64,000 nt of DNA from Paenibacillus turpanensis (lineage in GTDB: Bacteria > Bacillota > Bacilli > Paenibacillales > YIM-B00363). The notes under the pieces are model-generated. The model saw only the letters and a list, made by a program, of their open reading frames with translations, searched no databases and was not told the DNA's origin. Both the position numbers and the translations under genes were made by a program. Shown one piece after another: positions 19,101-28,300 of the stretch (the stretch's first letter is position 1; the number at the start of each line of letters is the position of its first letter). The stretch lies in the NCBI RefSeq assembly GCF_011421635.1, contig NZ_WTLI01000007.1, forward strand, positions 151,968 through 215,967, read 5' to 3'.

Positions 19101-20356
19101 ATCAAGTGGCGGTCCAGATTCCTATGGCTTCTTATACGGGTTATGCGAGCGGAGCGGGAATGGATCTTGCGGTTGAAACGGAAGAGGCAAATGTGGTGCT
19201 GCCGAGTCAGACCTTGCAGCAGCTGGAGGCCAAAGGACTGGATCTCTTTTTCAACTTTGTTCCGATTCGCAGCAGCACAGAAGCAGCGCAGGTAACACAA
19301 AGAGCGATGGTTGACCCGATTGTAACCTCGCAGGCCGTGAATAAAACGGTGACAGAAGTCAGCACGCCAATCGAAATCGATACCAACATTGCTTCACATG
19401 AAGTAAAATTGGTATTCCCGCTGTCTAAGCTGAATGCACCATCCGACCCGGCGCTTCAAGAGGCGTATTTGTCCGGGATGCACGTATATATTGAGCATAG
19501 TGACGGGGACATTGAGTTTCAAAAGGCAGCGATTGAACGTGACAGCGCAGGAACCATCATTGGTGTTTCCATTACGATCAATAAGTTTAGTATATTTACG
19601 CTGTTAAAGCTGGATGACGCGCCATCCGGCCAGGATGAGGAGGATTCCTCTACTCCATCCGGAGGGTCTGCAGGGTCTGCAGGAGCTGCAACACCGGCAA
19701 CACCGGCGACGATTGAGCAAAAGCCTGCCGAACCAACGAATGCTGAGGTTCATGAGCCGTATATTTCCGGCTATGACGGGGGGCTGTTCCAGCCCGAGAA
19801 GGGCACGACACGTGCAGAGTTTGCTGCAATGCTGTGGAGAATTCTCAAGCATGAAGGCGAAAAGGCTCCTGCAATAAATGCTTCGGCATATCACGATGTA
19901 CAGCAGGATCACTGGGCATTCGAAGCGATCGAGGCTTTGCGAAGCAAGGGAATCTTCCAAGGTGTCGGGGAAGGCCAATTCCAGCCTGACCGGACTCTGA
20001 CCCGCGCGGAATTCGCGGCGGTGGTCGTACGCTGGAAGGCATTGAAGGCTGCGGAAGCCGGACGTTTCTCCGATGCAAACGGACACTGGGCCGAGACGGA
20101 AATGAATGCGCTGGCTGCTTCGGGTATTGCGTCCGGATATGAAGACGGGCTGTTCCATCCGGACCGGACAGCGACTCGCGCTGAAATTGTAAAAATGCTC
20201 AACCGGTTAATGAGCCGCGGTCCGTTAATCGGGGTTGCAGAGCCGACATGGAACGACGTAGCTCCGACGCATTGGGCATACGGCGACGTGGAGGAAGCTT
20301 CAAGGAAGCATGCCGTGAATCGATTGGAAGACGGCAGCGAGAGCTTAATCAAATAA
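16187..20356 (+). CDS. SLH surface protein with beta-propeller and chitobiase-like repeats
   Basis: A 1,389-residue protein with a signal peptide (FVVLLIFTMVLSMFSTTIHA). Residues of about 40-385 form a propeller of seven to eight blades, each with WxxVGxxGF and GxPYVAYxD. Three domains of 81-82 residues follow (17348-18065, with VIHYTMNGATPTSASPVYTG), of the chitobiase C-terminal-like type seen in surface glycosidases. Then come Big_2-like domains (about 18080-18600), an atrophied bacterial Ig domain, a domain of about 250 residues and three SLH motifs (19750-20330). The start has GAGGGG before ATG. The propeller could bind a ligand, but no catalytic motif is visible. A strong terminator follows. 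Confidence 0.9.
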   Translation: MMGKRQNAAKGFVVLLIFTMVLSMFSTTIHAITPTGEPAKAWQPVGTPGFTSSSTVWDSIVIEQGVPYIAYEDRSRMGKLTVRKFNGSSWVLVGSAGFTAGGAGHISLKFYQGVPYVAYQDTDMMTGAMKASVMKFNGSSWVAVGSLGFSEGNVDFVSFDIDDLSGTPYVAYRDNAYNGQATVKKFDGLEWVNVGPPGFSTGIATDNSLFIENGVPYLAYNDHALYSKAVVMAFNGLDWEPVGTEGFTSSSATSTSLVVYQGIPYIAFRDNANGLKASVMTFDGFEWNYLGTPGFSAGEAFSVVMTHENGKLYVAYQDRVNGKKATVKTFNGVDWETVGSGGFSAGEAHFLSIAVDNGTPYVSYNDRFYSGKATVMSYRELPPQVEPVTANPTGSMVVPGTTVALTSATPDAVIHYTMNGATPTSASPVYTGPIAITSAVTLKAIAVKAGMLDSVVMSESYTLMQPAGVPAASPAGGEVVPGATVALASSTLDAAIHYTLDGTTPTSASSLYNAPITITGAVTLKAVAVKAGMLDSSVMSESYTLMQPVSVPTASPAGGAAAPGTAVVLTSSTLDAAIHYTIDGTAPTIASPVYNGPIPITGDMTVRAIAVKAGMLNSAVMSESYTLLPPSPSGISFDKQSYEMDENSSVPMQLFVSYLEGGSDEVTSYAQYSFSPGGVAQVTSSGTLKAMNAGSTVMTAVYGDHSVSASVKVRPLVNGVRFNDQTVSLKKGESKGIALTATYSDGSKDSVAANQVAFTVMDSQVAGIDSAGTLTALGTGSTVLKAVYKTFSAELPITVTHETATADIEEALKTIEIGYAPGDSWESVTQNVFFPTIGKHNTEITWTSSNTNTLSHTGSVNRPADKDVTVIMTATVNKDGSIGQRPFLVIVKKGSVSIVNEDVSRTVPVRLGEEKTDAQQTTIVRKTLTDGTKIDKVDYDPLKAQLALNEALQQNKKVVRVVVTDLPDDKADQVAVQIPMASYTGYASGAGMDLAVETEEANVVLPSQTLQQLEAKGLDLFFNFVPIRSSTEAAQVTQRAMVDPIVTSQAVNKTVTEVSTPIEIDTNIASHEVKLVFPLSKLNAPSDPALQEAYLSGMHVYIEHSDGDIEFQKAAIERDSAGTIIGVSITINKFSIFTLLKLDDAPSGQDEEDSSTPSGGSAGSAGAATPATPATIEQKPAEPTNAEVHEPYISGYDGGLFQPEKGTTRAEFAAMLWRILKHEGEKAPAINASAYHDVQQDHWAFEAIEALRSKGIFQGVGEGQFQPDRTLTRAEFAAVVVRWKALKAAEAGRFSDANGHWAETEMNALAASGIASGYEDGLFHPDRTATRAEIVKMLNRLMSRGPLIGVAEPTWNDVAPTHWAYGDVEEASRKHAVNRLEDGSESLIK
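17348..18070 (+). repeat. Three in-gene repeats of 243-246 bp
   Basis: Three copies of the chitobiase-like domain begin at 17348, 17591 and 17837, spaced 243 and 246 bases. They have drifted more than the 327-bp and 264-bp arrays in the neighbouring SLH genes. Confidence 0.8.
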
Positions 20357-20369
20357 GAACCATAGGGGT

Positions 20370-20404
20370 GGGCGTGCCGAATTGAGGCGCGCCCATTTTT
20401 TTTA
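20370..20404 (+). terminator. Terminator of the SLH gene at 16187
   Basis: GGGCGTGCC and GGCGCGCCC form a nine-pair stem with one wobble, seven-base loop and an ATTTTTTTT tail. Confidence 0.92.
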
Positions 20405-20463
20405 TAAGTCACCAATATGAAAGTCTTCATGGGTTTCAATGAAGTGAGATTATCGACATAAAT

Positions 20464-20504
20464 CGTCAGAAACGATAGGTATTCTCGCTAAAACCTAGTA
20501 TACT
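20464..20504 (+). promoter_or_regulatory. Candidate promoter with shared CGTCA-AAAC element
   Basis: TATACT (20499-20504) lies 35 bases after the start of CGTCAGAAAC. Aligned without gaps to 14519 onward, about 34 of 50 bases match, which is high for unrelated intergenic DNA. Confidence 0.45.
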
Positions 20505-20537
20505 GAAGCTAACTGGCTCTATTTAGAGAGGCGACAT

Positions 20538-20585
20538 ATGGGGATGAACGAAAGGGATTTCTCGAGTGTTTGTTATGTTCATTAA
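20538..20585 (+). CDS. Possible 15-residue leader peptide before the transducer gene
   Basis: An ATG at 20538 has AGAGAGG six bases upstream and opens a 15-codon frame (MGMNERDFSSVCYVH) that ends in TAA, 31 bases before the transducer start. It would lie inside the leader of a transcript from the promoter at 20464-20504. It could be a small regulatory frame or chance; only spacing and ribosome site support it. Confidence 0.3.
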   Translation: MGMNERDFSSVCYVH

Positions 20586-20616
20586 CGATAAAATGTAACA
20601 ACGGAGGTAAACAAAT

Positions 20617-21435
20617 ATGAATGTCGTTCGGTCGCTAGAGGATTTTGCAGCCATGATTCCAGTCATCAAAGCGGCTGTTCCTACGGATCTTTCTATAGCT
20701 GTGTGTAATTTGGAAAAGTTTATCGCATACTGGCCGGGAAAAGACATTGACTTGCAGATCAAAGTGAATCAGGCGCTGCATCCAGAGGAGCCGCTGATGC
20801 ACGCATTGCAAAACAATATATCCTTAAGGGCGGATGTGCCTGCAGATTATTATGGCTTTGAGTTTACGGGGACGGCAACGCCGCTGCACGATGAGCAAGG
20901 GAACGTAATCGGCGGCATTGCTGTCCAGCTGCGAAGACAAACGGAGTTGCGAGAGATTTCGGATCGAATTGCGCAATCGTTAAGCCAAGCCAATGAACAG
21001 CTGTCCCAAGTGGCAAACGGCTCCAATCAGCTGGCGGACTTCACGGGGCAGCTTTTAACCCTGTCCCAACAGACGGTGGCGCAGGTGAATCAGACGGATA
21101 AGGTTGTCTCCATTGTAAAAGGGGTCGGAAATCAAACGAATCTGTTGGGAATTAACGCAGCCATAGAGGCCGCTCATGCCGGCGAAGCGGGGAGAGGCTT
21201 TGGGATCGTAGCGAATGAGATCCGCAGGCTGTCGAGTGAGACGATAACCTCAACGAAGGACATTCAGGAAACGCTGCTAGGATTCCGGGAAGTGACGTCT
21301 GAGATCGGGGTCTCCATTGAACGCATCGCAAAAATCGTTGAACAACAATCAGAATCATCCCAATACATCTCTTCCCTAATTCATGACATTCATCAAATGG
21401 CAGAAAAATTGAATGAATTTACGAGAAAGCTATAG
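20617..21435 (+). CDS. Short soluble methyl-accepting chemotaxis-type transducer
   Basis: A 272-residue protein without membrane segments. The first ~110 residues form a PAS-like input domain ([15 protein letters not shown], with [21 protein letters not shown] near its end). The rest is a shortened signalling helix pair with the transducer tip motif in the form [20 protein letters not shown]. This is the hairpin that touches CheA and CheW. The full receptor tail is cut short, as in a family of cytoplasmic transducers of Bacillales. GGAGG lies about nine bases before the ATG. It may sense an internal small molecule; the two SVC/VCN cysteines may matter but this is speculation. Confidence 0.88.
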   Translation: MNVVRSLEDFAAMIPVIKAAVPTDLSIAVCNLEKFIAYWPGKDIDLQIKVNQALHPEEPLMHALQNNISLRADVPADYYGFEFTGTATPLHDEQGNVIGGIAVQLRRQTELREISDRIAQSLSQANEQLSQVANGSNQLADFTGQLLTLSQQTVAQVNQTDKVVSIVKGVGNQTNLLGINAAIEAAHAGEAGRGFGIVANEIRRLSSETITSTKDIQETLLGFREVTSEIGVSIERIAKIVEQQSESSQYISSLIHDIHQMAEKLNEFTRKL

Positions 21436-21463
21436 GGTTTGATTTGTAATCATAGTTATCGTT

Positions 21464-21530
21464 TAGTCCGCCTGCTCCTCCATTGGTAGGATTACAGATT
21501 CAGTATTGAACACCGTCTGACGGCGGACTA
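21464..21530. repeat. Inverted repeat between convergent genes
   Basis: TAGTCCGCC (21464-21472) and GGCGGACTA (21522-21530) are a perfect nine-base inverted pair with a 49-base spacer, between the transducer and the immunity-like gene. There is no T-run after it. It could be a shared stop structure or a small transposable remnant. Confidence 0.4.
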
Positions 21531-21567
21531 GTCGATTTGTAACCGCATCAATGGTGATTTGTTATTG

Positions 21568-22398
21568 TTATTTAGCCAATTTATCCACTACATGCCACTT
21601 CAGATCTAATAAAATCGGCGGATAGTAACTCGGCTGAATCCAATGGTAACTGCCGTCTGCCTGTAAGCTGCCCATCCTTACGGTTCCATCTTCGGCCTGC
21701 TTCAGTCTCCATTTCCCGCTTGCAATACATTCCCCGGCTTCCATCTTTCTTTGGGCCGCCTGAAAGTTGAATTCTTCTCCTTTGTTTCGCTCTATTGCGT
21801 CTAACTGTTCTTGAACCTTCCGTTCCAAATCTGCTTCTGCATCTCCGACATTTTCGGAATCCCACACTAACTCAAAGGTAAAGCCTTTTAAGTGGTTAGC
21901 CTCAACGGCCTCTTTAAAAGAGTCGGTCACAAATACACGAAGTTTCTTATACTCTGGAATTTTAAATATCGGATAATCCCGTATTGCTTCTAACTTAAAT
22001 GCAAATTGACTAACGCCTTTAAAAAGGTTTGGGTTCCCTTCTACATACTCCACAACGGATTTTTCGTAATCTAGCGCATCGATGACGCGAATAACATTAA
22101 CGGCATAAAACATTTTTGTTGGGTGTTTCAAAGGAAGTAATTCAACATTCGAATCCAGATAAGGCTTAAGTGCTTTAACCGTTCGATCATTGAATATAGG
22201 AATTTTGTTGCCAATACCGGTACAGTCACTAGACATTTTTCCAGAGCGATAGGTTTCAAATTCTATCTCTCCCCATTTGTCACCAATGAGAGTTCCATTA
22301 AAATGAGGTCGGATATATTCATCCATTACTTCAGTAGTGTTGGGAAATGTAAATGAATCGTATTTATCGGCTTCATAGCCCCAGCGCCAGACTTTCAT
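21568..22398 (-). CDS. Imm11/DUF1629-like immunity protein, orphan
   Basis: About 276 residues from the ATG at 22398, which has GGAGGAG at a good distance; the longer frame to 22485 has no ribosome site. Patterns of the Imm11 (DUF1629) family are visible: MKVWRWGYEADKYDSF at the start, FYAVNVIRVIDALDYEKS in the middle, YPIFKIPEY, then VFVTDSFKEAVEANHLKGF and FELVW. The family neutralises polymorphic toxins delivered to neighbours or by contact. No toxin gene is beside it, so it is an orphan: either a defence against a neighbour's toxin or a part of a dispersed repertoire. The C-terminal extension (about 200-276) has a coiled helix. Confidence 0.7.
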   Translation of the reverse strand: MKVWRWGYEADKYDSFTFPNTTEVMDEYIRPHFNGTLIGDKWGEIEFETYRSGKMSSDCTGIGNKIPIFNDRTVKALKPYLDSNVELLPLKHPTKMFYAVNVIRVIDALDYEKSVVEYVEGNPNLFKGVSQFAFKLEAIRDYPIFKIPEYKKLRVFVTDSFKEAVEANHLKGFTFELVWDSENVGDAEADLERKVQEQLDAIERNKGEEFNFQAAQRKMEAGECIASGKWRLKQAEDGTVRMGSLQADGSYHWIQPSYYPPILLDLKWHVVDKLAK

Positions 22399-22573
22399 CA
22401 TATCTCCTCCCATTATCACGAATACATAACAGCATTTCCAATTATACCCTTCCCTCTCTTGTTTGGACACACCCCAAAAAATCACTTCTATTTAAGAACA
22501 ATTTACACAAGGCCTGTCCAGAAACATGGTACAATAGTTAACATTAGACACGGTGGCAGGAGGCTTAGCTCGA

Positions 22574-25222
22574 GTGAGTAAGGCAGAACACTCTTTTTAT
22601 ACACAAGTAGATCAGTTTAATGGGGAAAGGCCGCTTCTTCGCTCGAAGCTGAGCATTCCGCGTCACGCTTCGGATGAGTTCATCGCGCGCGATCGTTTGA
22701 TTAATAAGCTGCAAGGCCAGAAGAATACGGCGTTACGATTCATTTGTGCTCCGGCCGGTTATGGCAAGACGACGCTTGCCGCTGCATGGATCGAAAGCTG
22801 CGGATTGGATGCGGCTTGGGTGTCCCTGGATGCCGGGGATAATAAAGGCGGCCGGCTCTGGCATTATATAACCGCCGCTTTGGATGCAATTCGTCCCGGT
22901 TTTGCGGCGGCGGTACGCCCGATTTTGCCGGCACTTTCATCGGGGGAAGCGGAGCAGGCCTTCGTCGTTTTTCAAAACGAGTTAAACCGTTTAAACGGTC
23001 CGATTGTCCTTGTTCTCGATGATTTTCATGTCATTCAAGACCAACAGCTGCTGGAGCTGATGGCCTCGATAGCCGCCTACTTGCCGCCTGCTATCAAGCT
23101 GTGCCTTATAAGCCGGACGGAGCCCGGCTTCGCGGTAAGCCGATTGGAGGCGCGTCAAATGGCTTTTCGGCTAGATGCCAATGACCTTAGGTTTACGGAA
23201 GAAGAGGCGCTGCATTTTTTCCGTAGGGTTAACCTGTCTTTTGATGCGAAGCGGGTCTCCGCATTGGTGGAAAAGACAGAGGGCTGGATTACCGGGCTAA
23301 AGGTTGCGGCCTTATCCTTGCGAAAGACGGAGGGATGGAACGGCCTTGATGAAGGATATGGCGGGGACAACCGACATGTCATGCAGTATTTGCTGGAGGA
23401 GGTCTGGACGCAGCAAACGGAGCGGATGCGCAGCTTTCTGGTTCGATGCTCGATTTTAAAGCGGTGGAATGTTTCGTTGTGCCGTGCTGTTACGGGGTTT
23501 GCCGACAGCGAAGAGCTGATCAATGATCTCGTACGCGGTCATGTTTTTGTTGTTTTCTTGGACGCTCAGGGGAACTGGTTCCGATTTCATCATTTATTCT
23601 ATGATTTTTTGGTGCGGCAGGCAGAACGGGAAGGCTTGGAAGCGCCCTCGGAGCATTATCAAGCGGCTGCGGAATGGTGTTTGGACAAAGGGCTTGAGGA
23701 GGAGGCTATCGAGTATTTTTTGCTCGGAAAGTGTTACGGACAAGCTGTCGGCCTGCTGGAACAAATGGCCTCGGGCATTGTCGGGTGGAACTGGAAGCAG
23801 CTTGGAGAATGGCTGTCCGCGATCCCGACCGATATATTGCTGGAGCACCCGGTACTGTTTTTCTCCTATGTGAATTCCATGGTAGCGGAGGATGCTGGAG
23901 AGGTTGCCCGGGCGGAAATGCTGCTGGCTGATGCGGAGCGTTGGTTTAAATCTGCCTCGAAGGGGCTGGATGAGGGGCGGCGGAATCAGTTTCTCGCGCT
24001 GTTTCAATATGTACAGGGGACAATAATGGTGTTTGGGTACTACAGCCTGGATCAGGCGCGAGTTCATTATGAGCAGACGCTGCGTTATGCGCCGGATGGA
24101 ATTCGTTTGTTATTTGGCTCCCCGATGAAGCCGCTTCATACCTCGACTGCCCGAAGCTATAGAATTTCTCCGGGACATGTGCTGCGATCCGTTGCTGAGC
24201 CGTATACACTGCAGCTGGCGGAGTTATTTCGGGCAGTGAATCCGCTTTTTCTCGGCAGGCTGTATATCAATTATGCAGAAATGCTTTATCAATGGAATGA
24301 TCTCGAGAAAGCGGAAGCATACGCTGCCGAGGGCTTAAAATGGGCGCGGCAGCTTAGCGTGGCGGCTGATTACGAGCTGATTCCGGGCTGGATCGTGATG
24401 GCGAATGTGTTAACGGCCAAAGGCAAGCTGACCCAGGCGATCTCAGATGTAGAGGCGGAAGCTCGTAAGTTGAAAGAACGAGGGAATGTTCGCGGTGGGA
24501 CACTTCTGCAGCTGGAGGCGATCCGCCTTTGGCACCGAAGCGGAGAAGACGCGCCGCTGCAGGAATGGATGCGGGAAACAAAGCTTGGAGTCGGAGATTA
24601 TTTATCTGTATTTGAGCTCTACGATTACGAGCTGTATGCCCGGGGGCTTCTTGCCGAAGGCCGCTTGACTGATGCATTCGAGCTGCTGGAGAAGCTGCTC
24701 CACTTAGCAAGAAGGGAGCTTCGGCCGATCGACGCAGCGGAGATTGCAGCTCTGCAGGCTTGTGCGCTGGATCGGCTCGGCCAGAAATGGCAGGCGCTTG
24801 CGAAGCTTGAGGAGGCGCTGCGAACGGCGGAGTCGAACGGGCTGCTGCGCGTGCTCATGGATGAAGGGCGCTGGATAGGAGGCCTCATGGCCGAGCTGGT
24901 GCAGGAGAAGCAGCGGGGTGATTTTCGCGGGCAGGATGCAGTGCCGTTGGCTTTCGTTCGTACCGTTTATGCCGGCTTAGAGGGAGGGGCGGAGGCTTCT
25001 GCGGCAGAAGCACAGCCCTTAACGGCATTGCTTACGGCAAGGGAGATGGATGTGTTAAGCTGCCTTGTTGATCATAGGAATGGAAAAGAGATCGCTGAAA
25101 GGCTCCAAATTTCGTACGAAACGTTAAAAACGCATCGCAGCAATATTTATAGCAAGCTTGGCGCAAAAAACCGGGAGGAGGCGCTGCGTTTGGCAGCCGA
25201 GTTCGGGGGATGGAAACGATAG
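22574..25222 (+). CDS. MalT-like (LAL) LuxR-family transcription regulator
   Basis: An ATP-dependent activator of 882 residues from the GTG at 22574, which has AGGAGG ten bases upstream; the GTG at 22553 lies before that site. The N-terminal NTPase has the Walker A motif (APAGYGKTTLAAAW, about residues 60-75) and Walker B (LVLDDFH). A TPR-like helical region (about 330-800) is the usual ligand-binding part, and a LuxR helix-turn-helix ends the protein (LTAREMDVLSCLVDHRNGKE, then IAERLQISYETLKTHRSNIY). It sits in front of the SLH gene at 25389 with its own terminator between them, so it is not clearly in one operon. The target and the inducer are unknown. Confidence 0.93.
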   Translation: MSKAEHSFYTQVDQFNGERPLLRSKLSIPRHASDEFIARDRLINKLQGQKNTALRFICAPAGYGKTTLAAAWIESCGLDAAWVSLDAGDNKGGRLWHYITAALDAIRPGFAAAVRPILPALSSGEAEQAFVVFQNELNRLNGPIVLVLDDFHVIQDQQLLELMASIAAYLPPAIKLCLISRTEPGFAVSRLEARQMAFRLDANDLRFTEEEALHFFRRVNLSFDAKRVSALVEKTEGWITGLKVAALSLRKTEGWNGLDEGYGGDNRHVMQYLLEEVWTQQTERMRSFLVRCSILKRWNVSLCRAVTGFADSEELINDLVRGHVFVVFLDAQGNWFRFHHLFYDFLVRQAEREGLEAPSEHYQAAAEWCLDKGLEEEAIEYFLLGKCYGQAVGLLEQMASGIVGWNWKQLGEWLSAIPTDILLEHPVLFFSYVNSMVAEDAGEVARAEMLLADAERWFKSASKGLDEGRRNQFLALFQYVQGTIMVFGYYSLDQARVHYEQTLRYAPDGIRLLFGSPMKPLHTSTARSYRISPGHVLRSVAEPYTLQLAELFRAVNPLFLGRLYINYAEMLYQWNDLEKAEAYAAEGLKWARQLSVAADYELIPGWIVMANVLTAKGKLTQAISDVEAEARKLKERGNVRGGTLLQLEAIRLWHRSGEDAPLQEWMRETKLGVGDYLSVFELYDYELYARGLLAEGRLTDAFELLEKLLHLARRELRPIDAAEIAALQACALDRLGQKWQALAKLEEALRTAESNGLLRVLMDEGRWIGGLMAELVQEKQRGDFRGQDAVPLAFVRTVYAGLEGGAEASAAEAQPLTALLTAREMDVLSCLVDHRNGKEIAERLQISYETLKTHRSNIYSKLGAKNREEALRLAAEFGGWKR

Positions 25223-25296
25223 CTGCTCTATCGATTGGAGGGAGTGGTGCTCTAATCCGAATCCCGTTTCGGACGATAACCACGTTACATTCTCGC

Positions 25297-25319
25297 ATCC
25301 CCCTCTAGGGGGATTTTTT
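25297..25319 (+). terminator. Terminator of the LAL regulator
   Basis: ATCCCCC and GGGGGAT make a seven-pair stem with a TCTA loop, followed by a T-run. Confidence 0.92.
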
Positions 25320-25324
25320 ATTTG

Positions 25325-25338
25325 GTACGATATCGTAC
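25325..25338. promoter_or_regulatory. Perfect 14-bp palindrome before the SLH gene
   Basis: GTACGATATCGTAC is a perfect dyad between the LAL terminator and the SLH gene start. It is a candidate operator, possibly for a dimeric regulator, but the factor is unknown. Confidence 0.4.
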
Positions 25339-25388
25339 AATAAATGGTAGGCTAAACGGCTTTATACAGAGAACGAGGTGCTTTGTTC

Positions 25389-28300
25389 ATGGAAGTGAGA
25401 GGAAAATCAGGTTTTTCGGTATTGTTGATTTTTATGATAGCAGTGGCGGTATCTTTATTTATATTGACGCCTGTGCATGCGAAGGAACGGCTTGTGGGTA
25501 CCCCTATTCCGGTCGCAGGTGCGCCTGTGTTTTCGGATTTGCAGCCTGTTTCAGATGGCGGATATATCGCTTCTGGTGGGTATGCACTTCAGGGGCTTGA
25601 TGGCGTTGCTTTTGTCATGAAGCTGGACTCAAATGGCGTTGAGAAGTGGAGAAAAGAGTTTAAGGGGTCCGGTTTGCCTCACATTCCATACATACGGGAA
25701 ACCAAGACAGGAAGCTTTATGTTTGCCGGAAGTAAGGATGACAAGCTGTTCTTCGGTGAAATCAAGAAGGATGGATCCGAAGTGGTATGGGAAAAAGGGG
25801 ATATTGCCAATGGCCGGGCGATGGCGATCGTAGAAGGCGGCGCAGGTGAGTTTCTGATCGGCGGTTACACATATGATGGACCATTGGATCAGGTTGTGCT
25901 CGTCCGAAGGGACCGAAATGGACAATTCCATTCCAAGATCGTTCCTTCTCAGAAGAGTTTAACTTTGTTTTCGGGGATACCCGGAATTGATGGTGGGATG
26001 GTGCTGGTTGGAAGCTCTGATGATAAAGGCTATATGCTGAAGGTGAATCAGGAGCTGGATATAGAGTGGGAAAAGACCTTTTCTACGACAAACGAGAAAA
26101 CAGGTCAACAGGAATACGGTTATTACAAGCTCAATGCTATTACCTATACACCTCAGAAAGATAGATACGTTATCGCAGGACATGTAGGTGTTCAGCAGGG
26201 TGGAACTAGGCAGTATATGCTGTTCGTAATGACGGATGCAAATGGCAATATGATGCTGATTAGCAGTTTTGCTGACTATGGTCATCAAATTGGAAGGGCG
26301 ATCACAGCGACGCGGGACGGTGGCTATTTGATTGCGGGGGGCAATCAGTTCGAACATGCAGCTTTGCTGAAGATCAATTATTTTGGCTTCGTGCAATGGG
26401 ACAAGAAAATGGACAACGTGGGAAGCTTCCGCAGTGCCCTTCAGCTCGCAGATGGCAGCTACCTGCTTAGCTCAGGTTGGGGTAGTGCGGCGTTGTATGA
26501 TCTGCGGGTAGGTGAGCCGCAAGCTGTTTCTGTAGATGATGCTGCAAACCGGATAATCGGCCTCAATGAGAAAATGGAGTATTCCACGGATGGCGGACAA
26601 ACCTATAAAGAGTATTGGACGTGGGAAAAGGAGCCGGTATTCCCCGGGGATCAGTCGGTGCTCGTTCGCTACAAGCGGGAGTCGGCGGCGGGATTTGAAG
26701 CGGGGCCTCCGAAGGAGGTACAGTTTACGGCCAATCCCGTGATCGAGACGGTGAGCGCGCTGTCGGACCTGCCGGTCGCGTACGGCACGTCGCTGGCGGA
26801 GGCGGGTTTGCCGCCGGAGGTGGAAGTGACGCTGAGCGGCGGAGCGAAGGTGCGGGCGGCGGTGACGTGGGACGGAGGCAGCCCTGCGTATGACGCGAGT
26901 CGGGCAGGCACGTACACGTTCACGGGCACGCTGACGCCGCCGAGCGGAACAGCGAATCCGGCGGGTGTGACGGCGACGGTGCGGGTGATCGTCGGAGCGG
27001 CGCCGATCGAGGCGGTGAGCGCGCTGACGGACCTGCCGGTCGCGTACGGCACGCCGCTGGCGGAAGCGGGCTTGCCGCCGGAGGTGGAAGTGACGCTGAG
27101 CGGCGGAGCGAAGACGCGGGCGGCGGTGACGTGGGACGGAGGCAGCCCGGCGTATGACGCGTCGCGCGCAGGCACGTACACGTTCACGGGCACGCTGACG
27201 CCGCCGAGCGGAACAGCGAATCCGGCGAGTGTGACGGCGAAGGTGCGGGTGATCGTCGGAGCGGCGCCGATCGAGACGGTGAGCGCGCTGACGGACCTGC
27301 CGGTCGCGTACGGCACGGCGCTGGCGGAGGCGGGCTTGCCGCCGGAGGTGGAAGTGACGCTGAGCGGCGGAGCGAAGGTGCGGGCGGCGGTGACGTGGGA
27401 CGGAGGCAGCCCGGCGTATGACGCGAGTCGTGCCGGCACGTACACGTTCACGGGCACGCTGACGCCGCCGAGCGGAACGGCGAATCCGTCGAGTGTGACG
27501 GCGAAGGTGCGGGTGATCGTGGGAGCGGCGCCGATCGAGGCAGTGAGCGCGCTGACGGACCTGCCGGTCGCGTACGGCACGGCGCTGGCGGAGGCGGGCT
27601 TGCCGCCGGAGGTGGAAGTGACGCTGAGCGGCGGAGCGAAGGTGCGGGCGGCGGTGACGTGGGACGGAGGCAGCCCGGCGTATGACGCGTCGCGAGCAGG
27701 CACGTACACGTTCACGGGCACGCTGACGCCGCCGAGCGGAACAGCGAATCCGTCGAGTGTGACGGCGAAGGTGCGGGTGATCGTGTCTGAACAAGCCGCC
27801 TACCTGACCGACGTTGAAGTGGATCCTGTCTCTTATCGCCTAAATGTAGGTGATAGTCGTCCTACGGTTGTGAAGGCAGTATATTCGGATGGAACCCGCC
27901 GGACTATTGCGGATGAATCCCTGCTGCAGTTCACCTCTACTGCTCCGGCAATTGCCGAGGTAAGCCTTGACGGGATAGTGAAGGGGCGAGCCTCGGGCAG
28001 TGCGACGGTAACCGTACAGTATCAAGTATATGAAGCTGATTTTGAGGTTTTTGTGATCGCAGTGACACCGCCTCCGGTGGACACGGGTTCGGATGATGAA
28101 GATGAGGAATATCAACCGCTCCCGTCGAATCCGAATCTTTCAACAACCATCTGCGGTGAGGCCTCCTGTACAGCGAGCTTTGGAGATGCGGTTCGGATTG
28201 AGATCCCGGCTCAAGGGGAGTCTTTTACGATCACGATTGAGAAGGTTACGGTTTCAGATCAAATAAAGCCCGATTCGATGACGATGATGAGCTCCGTCCA

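Noticed and set aside
26472..27794. Long open frames (440 and 350 codons) on the minus strand over the 264-bp repeats
   Set aside because: They are shadows of GC-rich periodic codons in the SLH gene, with no ribosome site and Arg/His- or Ala/Pro-rich repeats without family features.
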